From the NCBI GenBank assembly GCA_018388625.1, contig CP074402.1, forward strand, positions 4,774,001 through 4,838,000: 64,000 nucleotides of DNA. The letters run 5' to 3'. This document shows positions 10,665-20,566 of this stretch, one piece after another. The notes beneath the pieces were generated by a model. It saw only the letters and a program-made list of their open reading frames with translations. It did not search any database and was not told the origin of the DNA. Position numbers and translations under genes: made by a program. Source of the DNA: Nocardiopsis eucommiae. GTDB taxonomy: Bacteria; Actinomycetota; Actinomycetes; Streptosporangiales; Streptosporangiaceae. Each line of letters begins with the position of its first letter. The stretch's first letter is position 1.

Positions 10665-10752
10665 GCTGGTTGATGTCCCTTCGTCGGGGTGACGAGGGCC
10701 CATGTGGCCAAGAGCGCCGGTCGGGCGCGCGCTGGCGCACGCACGACGGCGG

Positions 10753-10852
10753 TTTCCTACGACTTCCTTCGCTGGCATGACCCAGATCAGGTGTGTAAGG
10801 GTCTGCGGCCGGGTGCCGCACTCTCAGCGCTCACGCGCTCCCCTGTCGGATT
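10753..10852 (-). promoter_or_regulatory. TPP riboswitch (THI element)
   Basis: On the minus strand the region contains, in order, the GCTGAGAGTGCGG block, GACCCTTACACACCTGATC and TGGGTCATGCCAGCG followed by AAGGAAGTCG. These are the conserved P2, P4 and P5/P1 blocks of thiamine-pyrophosphate riboswitches; CCGAC near 10848 can pair with GTCG near 10756 to close P1. It lies about 90 bases before the ykoE start. High TPP should shut off the transporter operon. Confidence 0.95.
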
Positions 10853-10909
10853 GCCTCCATTATGGGGCAAACAGGATGCGCGGTGAAGACCTTCCCTCGG
10901 GACACGCAG

Positions 10910-10954
10910 GAGCGGGGATGCGCCCGGCGGTGCTCGCCGGTCGCACCCCCGCTC
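10910..10954 (-). terminator. terminator after the chitinase gene
   Basis: Arms GAGCGGGGATGCG (10910-10922) and CGCACCCCCGCTC (10942-10954) pair with one bulge. A perfect 20-bp palindrome lies next to it at 10966-10985. Together they would stop chitinase transcripts before the TPP riboswitch. Confidence 0.7.
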
Positions 10955-10989
10955 GGGTGCCGCCACGGGTGCGTCGACGCACCCGGGGG

Positions 10990-11880
10990 TCAGCAGCTCA
11001 GGTTCGACCCCGTGGTGGTGCCGAGGATCTGGGCGAACTGCGTGAAGGTGTTGATGCGGCTCTGCACCTGTCCCGGGTTGCCGCCGTTGCACTCGATGGA
11101 CCCGTTGATGGAACGGATCGACTCACCGAAGCCGTGGCCGTCAACGATGGCGGTGTGCCCCGACATCGTCCCGGCACCGCTCTGGGTGTTCCAGAACCAG
11201 AGTCCGGTCCGCCAGGCGATCGCGGCGTCCTGCTCGACGAGGTAGGGGTTGTTCAGCAGGTCGATGCCGAGGGCGTCCCCGGCGGCCTTGTAGTTGTAGT
11301 TCCAGCTCAGCTGGATCGGGCCCTTGCCGTAGTAGGCGTCCTGACCGGCCGGGCAGCCGAAGGGCTGGCTCGGGTCGCAGTAGTGCGGGTAGTTGTCCTC
11401 GTTGATCTCCTTGATGTACACCAGCCCGCCGGTCTCGTGGCTGACGTTGGCCAGGAAGGCGGCGGCCTCGCGCCGCTGCACCTCGACGCTTCCGGTGTTG
11501 GTGAAGCCCGGGTAGGAGCTCAGGGCGTCGGTGAGGCCGGAGTAGGTGTAGAAGGGGTTCCGGTTCGGGAACATCTGGTTGAACTGGGCCTCGCTGACGA
11601 CGAAGTCGCTGGGACCGGGCTGTTCGCCGCCCCCGTCGTTTCCGCAGGGGCCCTGGTCGGCCCAGACGTCCGAGGTTCCGGGACGCTCGTTCTGCGTCCA
11701 CCACTTGGCGGTGTAGTTGCGGCCTTCGAAGGAGACCTGGCCGCCGCCGGTGTAGACGGCGGAGGAGCTCCAGGCCGTCGCGCAGGCGGTGGCCGCCGTC
11801 GCGACGGTCGCGGGGAGGGCAACGAGCACAGCCGCGATGGCGCCGAGCACCGCGAGCTGACTCAGGAGACGTCGGATCAC
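10990..11880 (-). CDS. secreted family GH19 chitinase with chitin-binding module
   Basis: This 296-residue exoenzyme hydrolyses chitin. A signal peptide covers residues 1-29 (cleavage near ATA-AT). A CBM5/12 chitin-binding module follows (about 33-78, with AWSSSAVYTGG and YTAKWWTQNE), then an acidic linker (80-90) and a GH19 catalytic domain (92-296). Glu149 in SHETGG and Glu158, nine residues later, match the general acid and base pair of the family. This is the Streptomyces ChiC-type layout but with the binding module at the N-terminus. Its promoter carries DasR-like repeats, so expression should depend on N-acetylglucosamine or chitin. Confidence 0.93.
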   Translation of the reverse strand: MIRRLLSQLAVLGAIAAVLVALPATVATAATACATAWSSSAVYTGGGQVSFEGRNYTAKWWTQNERPGTSDVWADQGPCGNDGGGEQPGPSDFVVSEAQFNQMFPNRNPFYTYSGLTDALSSYPGFTNTGSVEVQRREAAAFLANVSHETGGLVYIKEINEDNYPHYCDPSQPFGCPAGQDAYYGKGPIQLSWNYNYKAAGDALGIDLLNNPYLVEQDAAIAWRTGLWFWNTQSGAGTMSGHTAIVDGHGFGESIRSINGSIECNGGNPGQVQSRINTFTQFAQILGTTTGSNLSC

Positions 11881-11950
11881 GTGATCACACTCCTAGGGTG
11901 CGGCGCTGCGTCCGACCGCGCGCCGCAGGGGGTGACGTCACCTAAGCAAG

Positions 11951-11982
11951 AGTGGTCTAGACCTGTCAAGGTCCAGACCACG
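11951..11982. promoter_or_regulatory. paired DasR (dre)-like sites in chitinase promoter
   Basis: TGGTCTAGACC (11953-11963) and GGTCCAGACCA (11970-11980) match the core of the dre consensus (TGGTCTAGACCA) bound by the GntR-family repressor DasR, and the 12-bp repeats long known in Streptomyces chitinase promoters. They sit 73-103 bases before the chitinase start. The match is clear by eye; DasR itself is not in the window. Confidence 0.85.
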
Positions 11983-12102
11983 GAAGGTGAGAACCGGGTG
12001 ACGGTCCGGATCGGAACGGCGGCCCGCCTCCCGGCCCGGCGGCCGGTCCGCCTCGCGACGGTCTCCCGTGGTCACCGGACCGGGGGCTGCTTCCGAAGGC
12101 GT

Positions 12103-14349
12103 CTAGGTGCCCCCGTCGTCTCCCGTGCCGCCTTCGCCGGTCCCGCCTCCGCCGGTGCCGTCCGCGAGATCCTCCGCGTCCTCGGCGTCCGTGTCGCTCC
12201 CGCCCTCGTCGTCATCGTCGTCGTCACCGCCCCGCTGCTCGGGAGGCTCGGTCTTCGGGTCGCCGAAGGCGCCCGGCGACCCCGCGAACGCGTCCGAGGG
12301 CAGGTGCTTGGTGGCGCCGCGCATGCTCTCCTGCCAGATCGGGCCGGGCAGGGTGCCCCCGTAGACGATCTCGAAGTGCTGCCCGCCGATCGTCACGCCC
12401 TGGAGCGGGTTCTCCTCACCGCCGCGCACGTCGCCCACGACCACGGCCGAGGAGAGGTTCGGCGTGTACCCGGCGAACCAGGCGTAGGCGGCCCCGTCGG
12501 TGGTCCCGGTCTTGCCCGCGGCCGGACGCCCCAGGTCCAGCCCGTTGGCCGTACCCCCGTCGAAGGTCTGCTGGAGCAGGTGGTTGACGCCGTCGGCGGC
12601 GTCCTGCTTGACCGTGCGCTCGCACTCCGAGGTCGTCTTGAGCTCCTCGCCGGTGCCCTCCTCGGTCACCATGCGCACCGGGCGCGGCTCGCAGTACTCG
12701 CCCCTCGCGGCGAAGGTCGCGTAGGAGGAGGCGACGGTCAGCGGGGACACCTCCTGGTCCCCGAGCGTGAAGGAGCTCCACACCCCGAGGTCGCCGCCGT
12801 CCGCGCGGTGCACCCCGGCCTTCTCCGCCATCTCCGAGGTCTCGCACAGGCCGACGCGCTTCTGGAGCTGGGCGAAGTAGGTGTTCACCGACCCCTTGGT
12901 CGCGCTGATCATGTTGTGGCTGCCGTCGTCGCTCTCCCCAGCGTTGCGGATGCTCCACGAGGACATCCTGGTGCCCTCACAGTCGGACATCCCGCTCAGG
13001 GACAGGTTCTTGGGCGAGGAGAAGCTGGTCCCGTACCCCAGGCCCTTCTCCAGGGCCGCCGCCAGCGTGTACGTCTTGAAGGTGGACCCGGCCTGGTACC
13101 CCAGGGAGCCCCCGTCCTCCTGGTCCACGGCGAGGTTGAGGGAGGTCGTCCCGACCTGTTCGTCGTCGAAGCCGTACCGCAGGTTCTGCACGAGGGCGCG
13201 CACACGGCCGGAGCCGGGCTCGACCATGGCCTGGGCGGCGAACTTCGTGGAGTCCTCGTGCGGGACCCGCTTGTCGACGGCGTCCTGGGCGGCGTCCTGA
13301 GCGGCGGTGTCGAGTGTGGTCCGCACGATCAGCCCGCCCTGGGTGATGCGCTGCTCACGCTTCTCGACGGTGTCTCCGATCAGGTCGGAGGCACGCAGCC
13401 AGCGCATCGTGTAGTCGCAGAAGAACGGGTAGTCGCTCTCCGAGCAGCTGCCGCCGCGCGGACTGGGGTCGATCCCCAGGCCCTTCTTCTTGTGGGCCTC
13501 GGCCTCGTCCGCGCCGAGGACGTCGGTGGCCACCATCCGGTCCAGCACGAGGTCGCGGCGTTCGAGCGCCTCGTCGGGGTTGTTGAGCGGGTCGTAGAAG
13601 GAGGGTGCGCGCACCAGACCGGCCAGCATGGCGGCCTGCCCGGCGTCGAGGTCGGCGGCGGGGACGGAGAAGTACCGCTGCGCGGCGACCTCGATCCCGT
13701 GCGCGCCCGCGCCGAAGTAGGACAGGTTCAGGTACCCCTCCAGGATCTCGTCCTTGGTGAGGCGTTCCTCGACGTCGATGGCGTAGCGCAGTTCGGTGAG
13801 CTTGCGGCCCAGGTTCTGTGCGCTGGCGCCGTCGACCTCCTCCTCGGTGTCGGCGGTCTCGATGAGGAGGTTCTTGACGTACTGCTGGGTGATGGTCGAA
13901 CCGCCCTGGGTGTCGCCCTGGGCCGTACGCGCGGCGGCGCGGATCACACCGCGCAGGTCCAGGCCCTTGTGCTCGTAGAAACGGTCGTCCTCGATCGCCA
14001 TGAGGGCCGTTCCCACCCACGGGCTGATGTCGTCGAGGTCCACCACGCGGCGTTCGCGTTCGGAGACCTCCGCGAAGGGCGTCCCGTCGTCGGCGGTGAG
14101 CAGGACCGTGGAGGACAGGCTGGGCACGTCCAGGTCGGCGGGCAGGGACATGAACCCGGCGGCCGCGTCCCTCGCGACCAGGCCGACCCCGCCGACCCAG
14201 GGCATGACCAGGGCCGCTGACAGCAACCCGGCGACGGCCCCGAGCCCGGAGAGCCTGAGCAGGGCCTCACGCCGGTCCTGCGGCTGGTCGTGCTTCAGGA
14301 ACCCCCGGATCGCCTCCAGGAACGGACCTCCCTGGTTCGACTCCGCCAC
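12103..14349 (-). CDS. class A penicillin-binding protein (glycosyltransferase and transpeptidase)
   Basis: About 748 residues. After a membrane anchor (about residues 30-65) the glycosyltransferase domain shows EDDRFYEHKGLD, GGSTITQQ and YLNLSYFGAGAHGIE. The transpeptidase domain has SxxK in AGSTFKTY, the SVN element and KTGTT, so both peptidoglycan polymerisation and cross-linking residues are intact. The C-terminus is a Gly/Asp/Thr-rich tail. I choose the GTG at 14349 (VAESNQGG) because AGGGGG lies 7 bases before it; the frame is open further up to 14412. It is a single-gene unit facing away from glgE. Confidence 0.93.
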   Translation of the reverse strand: MAESNQGGPFLEAIRGFLKHDQPQDRREALLRLSGLGAVAGLLSAALVMPWVGGVGLVARDAAAGFMSLPADLDVPSLSSTVLLTADDGTPFAEVSERERRVVDLDDISPWVGTALMAIEDDRFYEHKGLDLRGVIRAAARTAQGDTQGGSTITQQYVKNLLIETADTEEEVDGASAQNLGRKLTELRYAIDVEERLTKDEILEGYLNLSYFGAGAHGIEVAAQRYFSVPAADLDAGQAAMLAGLVRAPSFYDPLNNPDEALERRDLVLDRMVATDVLGADEAEAHKKKGLGIDPSPRGGSCSESDYPFFCDYTMRWLRASDLIGDTVEKREQRITQGGLIVRTTLDTAAQDAAQDAVDKRVPHEDSTKFAAQAMVEPGSGRVRALVQNLRYGFDDEQVGTTSLNLAVDQEDGGSLGYQAGSTFKTYTLAAALEKGLGYGTSFSSPKNLSLSGMSDCEGTRMSSWSIRNAGESDDGSHNMISATKGSVNTYFAQLQKRVGLCETSEMAEKAGVHRADGGDLGVWSSFTLGDQEVSPLTVASSYATFAARGEYCEPRPVRMVTEEGTGEELKTTSECERTVKQDAADGVNHLLQQTFDGGTANGLDLGRPAAGKTGTTDGAAYAWFAGYTPNLSSAVVVGDVRGGEENPLQGVTIGGQHFEIVYGGTLPGPIWQESMRGATKHLPSDAFAGSPGAFGDPKTEPPEQRGGDDDDDDEGGSDTDAEDAEDLADGTGGGGTGEGGTGDDGGT

Positions 14350-15089
14350 GTCGCCCCCTACGGCCGTGTGCTGTCCGCTCGCCGCGCGACACGAACACTG
14401 CGACGCCCACACTCGCAGGCGCTACGCAAAGGGAGGTCCGTCAAATCAGGCGTGTTAGCGAAAACCTTCATCAATCCACGGCAAAGCTGACAGATCGTTC
14501 ATGTCGCACGGATTCGGATAGAACATCCGAAACCAGCACTCTCTTTACTCGACATCAAGACGATTCGACGCCGAACTCCCGGAGTTCAGAGACGGGCCGT
14601 CCGGATATGGGGCGAATGATTCCCGTGAGACTCGTCGGGCACACGTGAATGTCCGGAATGCAGCCCCGCCACCCTTCCCTGCATTTGAACAGCCCTACCC
14701 ATCACGACCCCTCCGCCAACATGTGACCTGAATTTTCCGAATTTTCATGACGGGGAATACGAAAACAACCACAGAGGCGCCTGAATCGCTTGTTGCCGTA
14801 TGCCCGCGATGCGAGGTTCGCCGAGGTGAATCGCGGCAAATACCAGGTCTTGGCGCCCTCGCCTAGTGTGACGAGGATCACATTAATACTGCGGCCTCGA
14901 CACTCTGCCAAACCCCACTAGAGGGCCGACGATAGACAGCGGAGGGCACCGAAGCCGCAATCCGGACAGTTTCCGAACCGAGTCTTCGTTAACTCCGTCT
15001 TTCCTTGGATTAACTCCCGGTTATTTCTGCGCGGACCCTTGTACGCGCCATCCCATAACGCCCGAACCACGACAATTACGGTGTAGCCA
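14350..15089. other. long divergent intergenic region, lower G+C
   Basis: About 740 bases between the divergent penicillin-binding protein and glgE genes, visibly richer in A+T than the rest of the window. It contains a tandem 9-bp repeat, GAATTTTC-type, at about 14730-14747. It should hold both promoters. ORFs within it lack codon bias and ribosome-binding sites. No RNA gene was recognised. Confidence 0.4.
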
Positions 15090-17054
15090 GTGATCGGACG
15101 ACTGCCCATCCTCGACATCTCTCCAGACAACGACCTGGGGCCGGTGAAAGCCGTTCCCGGCGAGCGCTTCACCGTGTCCGCCACCGTGATCCGTGAGGGG
15201 CACGACTCCCTCTCCGCAGGCGTGGTCGTCCACTCCCCCGGGGCCGCCGCGAGGCGCTGGTCCCCATGCGCGAGCGGGCCCCCGGCACCGACCGCTACGA
15301 GGCCGAGATCAGCCTCCCCGGAGAGGGCGACTGGTCCTTCTCGGTCGAGTCGTGGAGCGACCCCTTCGCCACCTGGCTCCACGTCGCGCGTGTGAAGCTC
15401 CCCCTGGACACCGACACCGCACTGGTCCTGGAGGAGGGCGCCCGCCTCCTGGCCCGGGCCGGTCGGCGCACCCCCGCACCCCCGCCCTGACCCGAGCCGC
15501 AAGGACGCTGCGCGACCCCGCCCGGACCCCGATGGAGCGTTTCGGCGCCGCCGTCACCGACGAGGTCCTCACGGAGATGGAGCGCAACCCCCTGCGCGAA
15601 CTGGTCACCCGTTCCCGGCGCACCAAGGTCGTCGTCCACCGCGAACGCGCCCTCTTCGGCTCCTGGTACGAGTTCTTCCCCCGCTCGGAGGGCGCTCAGG
15701 TCGACGCCGCGCCCGGCCAGGAGGTCTCCGGCACCTTCGCCACCGCCGCCAAGCGCCTGCCCGCCATCGCGGACATGGGCTTCGACGTCGTCTACCTTCC
15801 GCCGATCCACCCCGTCGGGGACGCCCACCGCAAGGGCCGCAACAACACCCTCCAGGCCGGACCGGGCGACCCCGGCTCGGTGTGGGCGATCGGCTCCGCC
15901 GACGGCGGCCACGACGCCGTCCACCCGGACCTGGGCACCCTGGCCGACTTCGACGCCTTCGTGGCCGAGGCCCGGGAGCACGACCTGGAGATCGCCCTCG
16001 ACCTGGCCCTCCAGTGCTCCCCGACCACCCCTGGGTGGCCGAGCACCCGGAGTGGTTCAGCCGACGCGCGGACGGGTCCATCGCCTACGCCGAGAACCCG
16101 CCGAAGAAGTACCAGGACATCTACCCGCTCTGCTTCGACCACGACTTCCAGGGCCTCTACGAGGAGTGCCTGCGGGTGGTCCGGCACTGGATCGACCACG
16201 GCGTGCGGATCTTCCGCGTCGACAACCCGCACACCAAGCCGGTCGCCTTCTGGGAGCGGCTGCTGGCCGACGTCGCCCGGCGCGACCCGGACGTGCTCTT
16301 CCTCGCGGAGGCCTTCACCCGCCCCGCGATGATGCGCACCCTGGCCAAGGTCGGCTTCCACCAGTCGTACACGTACTTCACCTGGCGCAACGGCAAGGAC
16401 GAGCTCACCGACTACCTCACCGAGCTCAGCCAGGAGACGGCGCACTACCTGCGCCCCAACCTCTTCACCAACACCCCGGACATCCTCAACGCCTACCTCC
16501 AGGAGGGCGGCCGCCCCGCCTTCGAGGCGCGCGCGGTGCTCGCCGCGCTGCTCTCGCCCACCTGGGGGATCTACTCGGGCTTCGAGCTGTGCGAGAACAC
16601 CCCCGCCGCGCCCGGCAGCGAGGAGTACCTGGACTCGGAGAAGTTCCAGTACCGGCCGCGCGACTGGGCCGCCGCCGACAGCTCCGGGGACACCATCGCC
16701 CCGCTGATCACCCGGCTGAACGCGCTGCGCCGCGCCCATCCCGCTCTACGCGAGCTGCGCAACCTGCGCTTCCACCACGTGGACCGCCCCGAGCTGGTGT
16801 GTTTCTCCAAGCACCGGCCCGGCGCCCCCGGTGAGCCCGACGACGTCGTGATCGCCGTCGTCAACCTCGACCCGCACCACGCCCGTGAGGCGACGGTGCA
16901 CCTGGACCTGCCGTCGATCGGCCGCACATGGGAGGAGGACCTCAGGGTGACCGACGAACTGACCGGCCGCACGTACACCTGGCGAGCGGACAACTACGTC
17001 CGGCTCGACCCGGGGACCGGGCCAGCGCACGTGTTCACCGTCCACGGCAGATGA
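15090..17054 (+). CDS. glgE: alpha-1,4-glucan:maltose-1-phosphate maltosyltransferase
   Basis: The merged product is 655 residues. GlgE extends alpha-glucan chains using maltose-1-phosphate. The start GRLPILDI is typical of the family. GH13 features are the nucleophile Asp in IFRVDNPHTKP, the acid/base Glu in LAEAFT and Asp in NTPD. Three frame breaks (about 15245, 15475 and 16025) each close with one added C or G, giving exactly 656 codons. GTG at 15090 is the start. It is the first of four genes that make the whole GlgE pathway: TreS makes maltose, Pep2 phosphorylates it, GlgE polymerises it and GlgB branches the product. Confidence 0.93.
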
Positions 17055-17157
17055 CGGGCCCTGGCGAGGCGGGCGGGCACCCGGACCGGATGCCGCCCCC
17101 TCCATCGCGCGAAACGCCTGTTGATCCGACGTCGAACATTCTTGGTGGGAGCAGTAG

Positions 17158-19074
17158 ATGAGCAACGACGAGTCCGGACCCGTCGCCCACGAGCACGCCG
17201 AACACGGTCCGCTCGCCCCGGCCACCGGGGCCGCCACCGGCCCGCTCATGTCCACCGGCGGCACCAGTGATCCCCACTGGTTCAAGCACGCCGTCTTCTA
17301 CGAGGTGCTCGCACGCGGGTTCTTCGACTCCAACGGAGACGGCACCGGTGACCTCTCCGGGCTCGTGCGGAAGCTGGACTACCTCCAGTGGCTGGGCATC
17401 GACTGCATGTGGCTGCTGCCGATGTACGAGTCCCCGCTGCGGGACGGCGGATACGACATCTCGGACTACTTCAAGATCCTCCCCGAGTTCGGCACCACCG
17501 CCGACTTCGTGGAGCTCCTGGACGAGGCGCACCGTCGCGGCATCCGGGTCATCACCGACCTGGTCATGAACCACACCAGCGACCAGCACCCCTGGTTCCG
17601 GGCGTCGCGGGAGGACCCGGAGGGCCCCTACGGCGACTTCTACGTGTGGTCGGACACCGACGAGCACTACGACGAGGCCCGGATCATCTTCGTCGACACC
17701 GAGACCTCCAACTGGACCTACGACGAGGTCCGGGGCCAGTACTACTGGCACCGCTTCTTCTCGCACCAGCCCGACCTCAACTTCGAGAACCCGGCGGTCC
17801 AGGAGGCGATCCTGGAGGTCCTGCGTTACTGGCTGGACCTGGGCATCGACGGGTTCCGTCTGGACGCCGTTCCGTACCTGTACGAGCGCGAGGGCACCAA
17901 CTGCGAGAACCTCAAGGAGACCCACGAGTTCCTCAAGCGGGTGCGCGCCGAGGTGGACCGCCTGTACCCGGACCGCGTGCTGTTGAGCGAGGCCAACCAG
18001 TGGCCGTCGGAGGTCGTCGACTACTTCGGTGACTTCGAGTCCGGCGGCGACGAGTGCCACATGAACTTCCACTTCCCGCTGATGCCGCGCATGTTCATGG
18101 CGGTGCGTCAGGAGCAGCGGTTCCCGATCTCGGAGATCCTCGCCCAGACCCCGGAGATCCCCCGCAACTGCCAGTGGGCGATCTTCCTGCGCAACCACGA
18201 CGAGCTGACCCTGGAGATGGTCACCGACGAGGAGCGCGACTACATGTACTCCGAGTACGCCAAGGAACCCCGCATGCGCGCGAACGTGGGGATCCGTCGG
18301 CGGCTCGCGCCCCTGCTCGACAACGACCGCAACCAGATCCAGCTCTTCACCGCGCTGCTGCTCTCCCTGCCCGGGTCGCCGGTCCTGTACTACGGCGACG
18401 AGATCGGGATGGGCGACAACATCTGGCTGGGCGACCGGGACGCCGTTCGCACTCCCATGCAGTGGAACTCCGACCTCAACGCCGGGTTCTCCCGGAGCGA
18501 CCCCGCGCGCCTGTACCTCCCGATGATCATGGACCCGGTCTACGGCTACCAGGCGGTCAACGTGGAGTCCCAGCGCGTGAACCCGGGGTCGCTGCTGAAC
18601 TGGACGCGCCGGATGATCCAGATCCGCAAGCGCCACCCCGTGTTCGGCACCGGGGAGTTCACGGAACTGAACGCCACCAACCCCAGCGTGCTGGCGTTCA
18701 TCCGGGAGCACGGCGACGACCGCATGCTGTGCGTGAACAACCTGTCCCGGCACCCGCAGCCCGTGGAGCTCGACCTGTCCCGCTACGCCGGGGTGAGCCC
18801 CGTCGAGTGCGTGGGCGGGGTGAGCTTCCCGGAGATCGGCGAGCTGCCGTACCTGCTCACCCTCCCCGGCCACGGCTTCTACTGGTTCCAGCTTCCGGCC
18901 GAGCACGCCGCCGAAACCGATGCCGGTGGCCACGAGGGCGCCCCCACCTACGGGCTGCCCTCGGCGGGGGTCAGCGCGCGGGACGCCTTCGACACCGGCC
19001 ACCGAGCCGCGTCCACCGCCGCGTCCGGCGCGCGGCCCGGGGACGGTGGCGGGAAGGGACACGGGCCCTACTGA
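17158..19074 (+). CDS. treS: trehalose synthase (maltose alpha-D-glucosyltransferase)
   Basis: A 638-residue GH13 enzyme that interconverts trehalose and maltose. The N-terminal 35 residues are a variable extension; the catalytic core starts at DPHWFKHAVFYEVLARGFFDSN. Catalytic residues are seen in GFRLDAVPYL (nucleophile), LLSEANQWP (acid/base) and FLRNHDELTLE (third acid). The C-terminal 50 residues are low complexity. No frame break. Its stop is one base from the pep2 start, matching the TreS-Pep2 complex known in other actinobacteria; maltose can be handed on for phosphorylation. Confidence 0.96.
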   Translation: MSNDESGPVAHEHAEHGPLAPATGAATGPLMSTGGTSDPHWFKHAVFYEVLARGFFDSNGDGTGDLSGLVRKLDYLQWLGIDCMWLLPMYESPLRDGGYDISDYFKILPEFGTTADFVELLDEAHRRGIRVITDLVMNHTSDQHPWFRASREDPEGPYGDFYVWSDTDEHYDEARIIFVDTETSNWTYDEVRGQYYWHRFFSHQPDLNFENPAVQEAILEVLRYWLDLGIDGFRLDAVPYLYEREGTNCENLKETHEFLKRVRAEVDRLYPDRVLLSEANQWPSEVVDYFGDFESGGDECHMNFHFPLMPRMFMAVRQEQRFPISEILAQTPEIPRNCQWAIFLRNHDELTLEMVTDEERDYMYSEYAKEPRMRANVGIRRRLAPLLDNDRNQIQLFTALLLSLPGSPVLYYGDEIGMGDNIWLGDRDAVRTPMQWNSDLNAGFSRSDPARLYLPMIMDPVYGYQAVNVESQRVNPGSLLNWTRRMIQIRKRHPVFGTGEFTELNATNPSVLAFIREHGDDRMLCVNNLSRHPQPVELDLSRYAGVSPVECVGGVSFPEIGELPYLLTLPGHGFYWFQLPAEHAAETDAGGHEGAPTYGLPSAGVSARDAFDTGHRAASTAASGARPGDGGGKGHGPY

Positions 19075-19075
19075 G

Positions 19076-20454
19076 ATGTCGCAGCTAGAAGAACTCCTGG
19101 CGGTGTGGCTTCCCCGGCAACGATGGTTCTCCGGTAAGGGGATCCCGATCCAGCGGGTCCGGATCGAGAGCAGGTACACCCTGGTCTCGGCCGGTCCCGG
19201 CGGACCCGACCTGAACGTCCTCGTCGTGCAGGCGGGCCAGCGCGGCCTCAGCTCCCGCTACCAGGTGCTGCTCGGCTCGCGCCCGCCCCGGTCCCTGCCG
19301 CCCGACCTGGCCCGCGCCGCCATCGGCGTGTGCCAGGTCTCGGGCAGCCGCCCACGGGTGGTGTACGACGCCGCGCACGACCCGCAGCTCACGGCGCTGC
19401 TACTGGAGCGGTTCACCCGTGGCGGGGACGCGGAGCGACGCGGCCGGGTGCGGTTCCGTACCCTGCCGGGCACCACGGTGGAGGCCATCGGCCCGGGGCG
19501 GCTGCTCACCGGGGAACAGTCCAACACCTCCCTGGTGTACGGGCGGGACTACGTCCTCAAGACCTTCCGCAGACTCTGGCCGGGCCGCAACCCGGACCTG
19601 GAACTCAACATGGCGCTGTCCGGCTCACCGTACGTGGCGCGCCCGTGCGGGTGGATCGAGGCGGACCTGTCCGGCCACTCGACCCCGACCACGCTCGCCC
19701 TGCTCCAGACCTTCGTCCCGGACGCCACGGACGGGTGGGTGATGGCCACGGCCAACGTCCGCACGCTGCTGGACGGCACGGAGGCCGACTTCGGCGACGA
19801 GTCCGCCCGGCTGGGACGGACGACGGCGGCGGTGCACAGTTCCCTGGCCTCGGCGCTGCCGACCGACGTGCTGTCACCGAGCGCGGCGGGCGAGTTGGCC
19901 GACGCCATGGTGGAGCGCCTGGCCATGGCCAGCGCGGAGGTCCCCGAGCTGGCGGAGCACGCTCCCCGGGTGATGGAGGCCTACGCGGACTTCGCCGGGT
20001 TGGACGAACCGCTGCCGATCCAGCGCGTGCACGGCGACTATCACCTGGGGCAGGTCATCCGGCCCGCTTCGGGGTGGGTCCTGCTCGACTTCGAGGGTGA
20101 GCCGACCGTGCCGGTGCGCGAGCGGCAGCGGCTGTCCAGTCCTCTGCGGGACGTGGCCGGGATGCTGCGCTCCTTCGACTACGCGGCCGGATTCCTGCTG
20201 GTCGAACAGGACGACGACCCCGATCTCGCGTGGGCCGCGCGTGACTGGGCGCGGCGCAACAGGGAGGCCTTCTGCCGGGGCTACGCCGAGGGGGCGGCGC
20301 CGACCCGGAAAAGCACCTCACCGTGTTGCGGGCCTTCGAGTTCGACAAGGCCGTCTACGAGGTCCTGTACGAGGCCCGGAACCGGCCGAACTGGCTCCGG
20401 GTGCCGCTGGAGTCCATCGCCGCCGCGGCCGGGGCGCCACGGGTGCCCGGCTGA
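19076..20454 (+). CDS. pep2: maltokinase
   Basis: The merged product is 459 residues. Maltokinase uses ATP to form maltose-1-phosphate for GlgE. It begins MSQLEELLAVWLPRQRWF, typical of the family, and shows the phosphotransferase motifs EQSNTSLVYG, YVLKTFRR, the Brenner-type IQRVHGDYHLGQ and LLDFEGEP. One missing G near 20300 breaks the frame; restoring it gives GGADPEKHLTVLRAFEFDKAVYE and an ending at 20454, 460 codons. ATG at 19076 lies one base after the treS stop. Confidence 0.92.
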
Positions 20455-20566
20455 CCACCGGGGCGGCGGCCGTGCGAGCACGGCCGCCGCCCTTCCGCTT
20501 TCCCGATCGAACCATCGCTTCACCGCCTCCCGCCATCCGACCATCACGAGTCATCACGGAGTCGAA

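Noticed and set aside
10702..14220. A 1172-residue plus-strand open frame
   Set aside because: It is the antisense shadow of the chitinase and penicillin-binding protein genes, whose products are clearly recognisable; long antisense frames are expected at this G+C.
14702..14911. 69-residue minus-strand ORF in the glgE upstream gap
   Set aside because: No recognised motif, weak codon bias for this genome and no ribosome-binding site.
17035..19179. 714-residue minus-strand open frame
   Set aside because: Antisense of treS, which is intact and has all catalytic residues.
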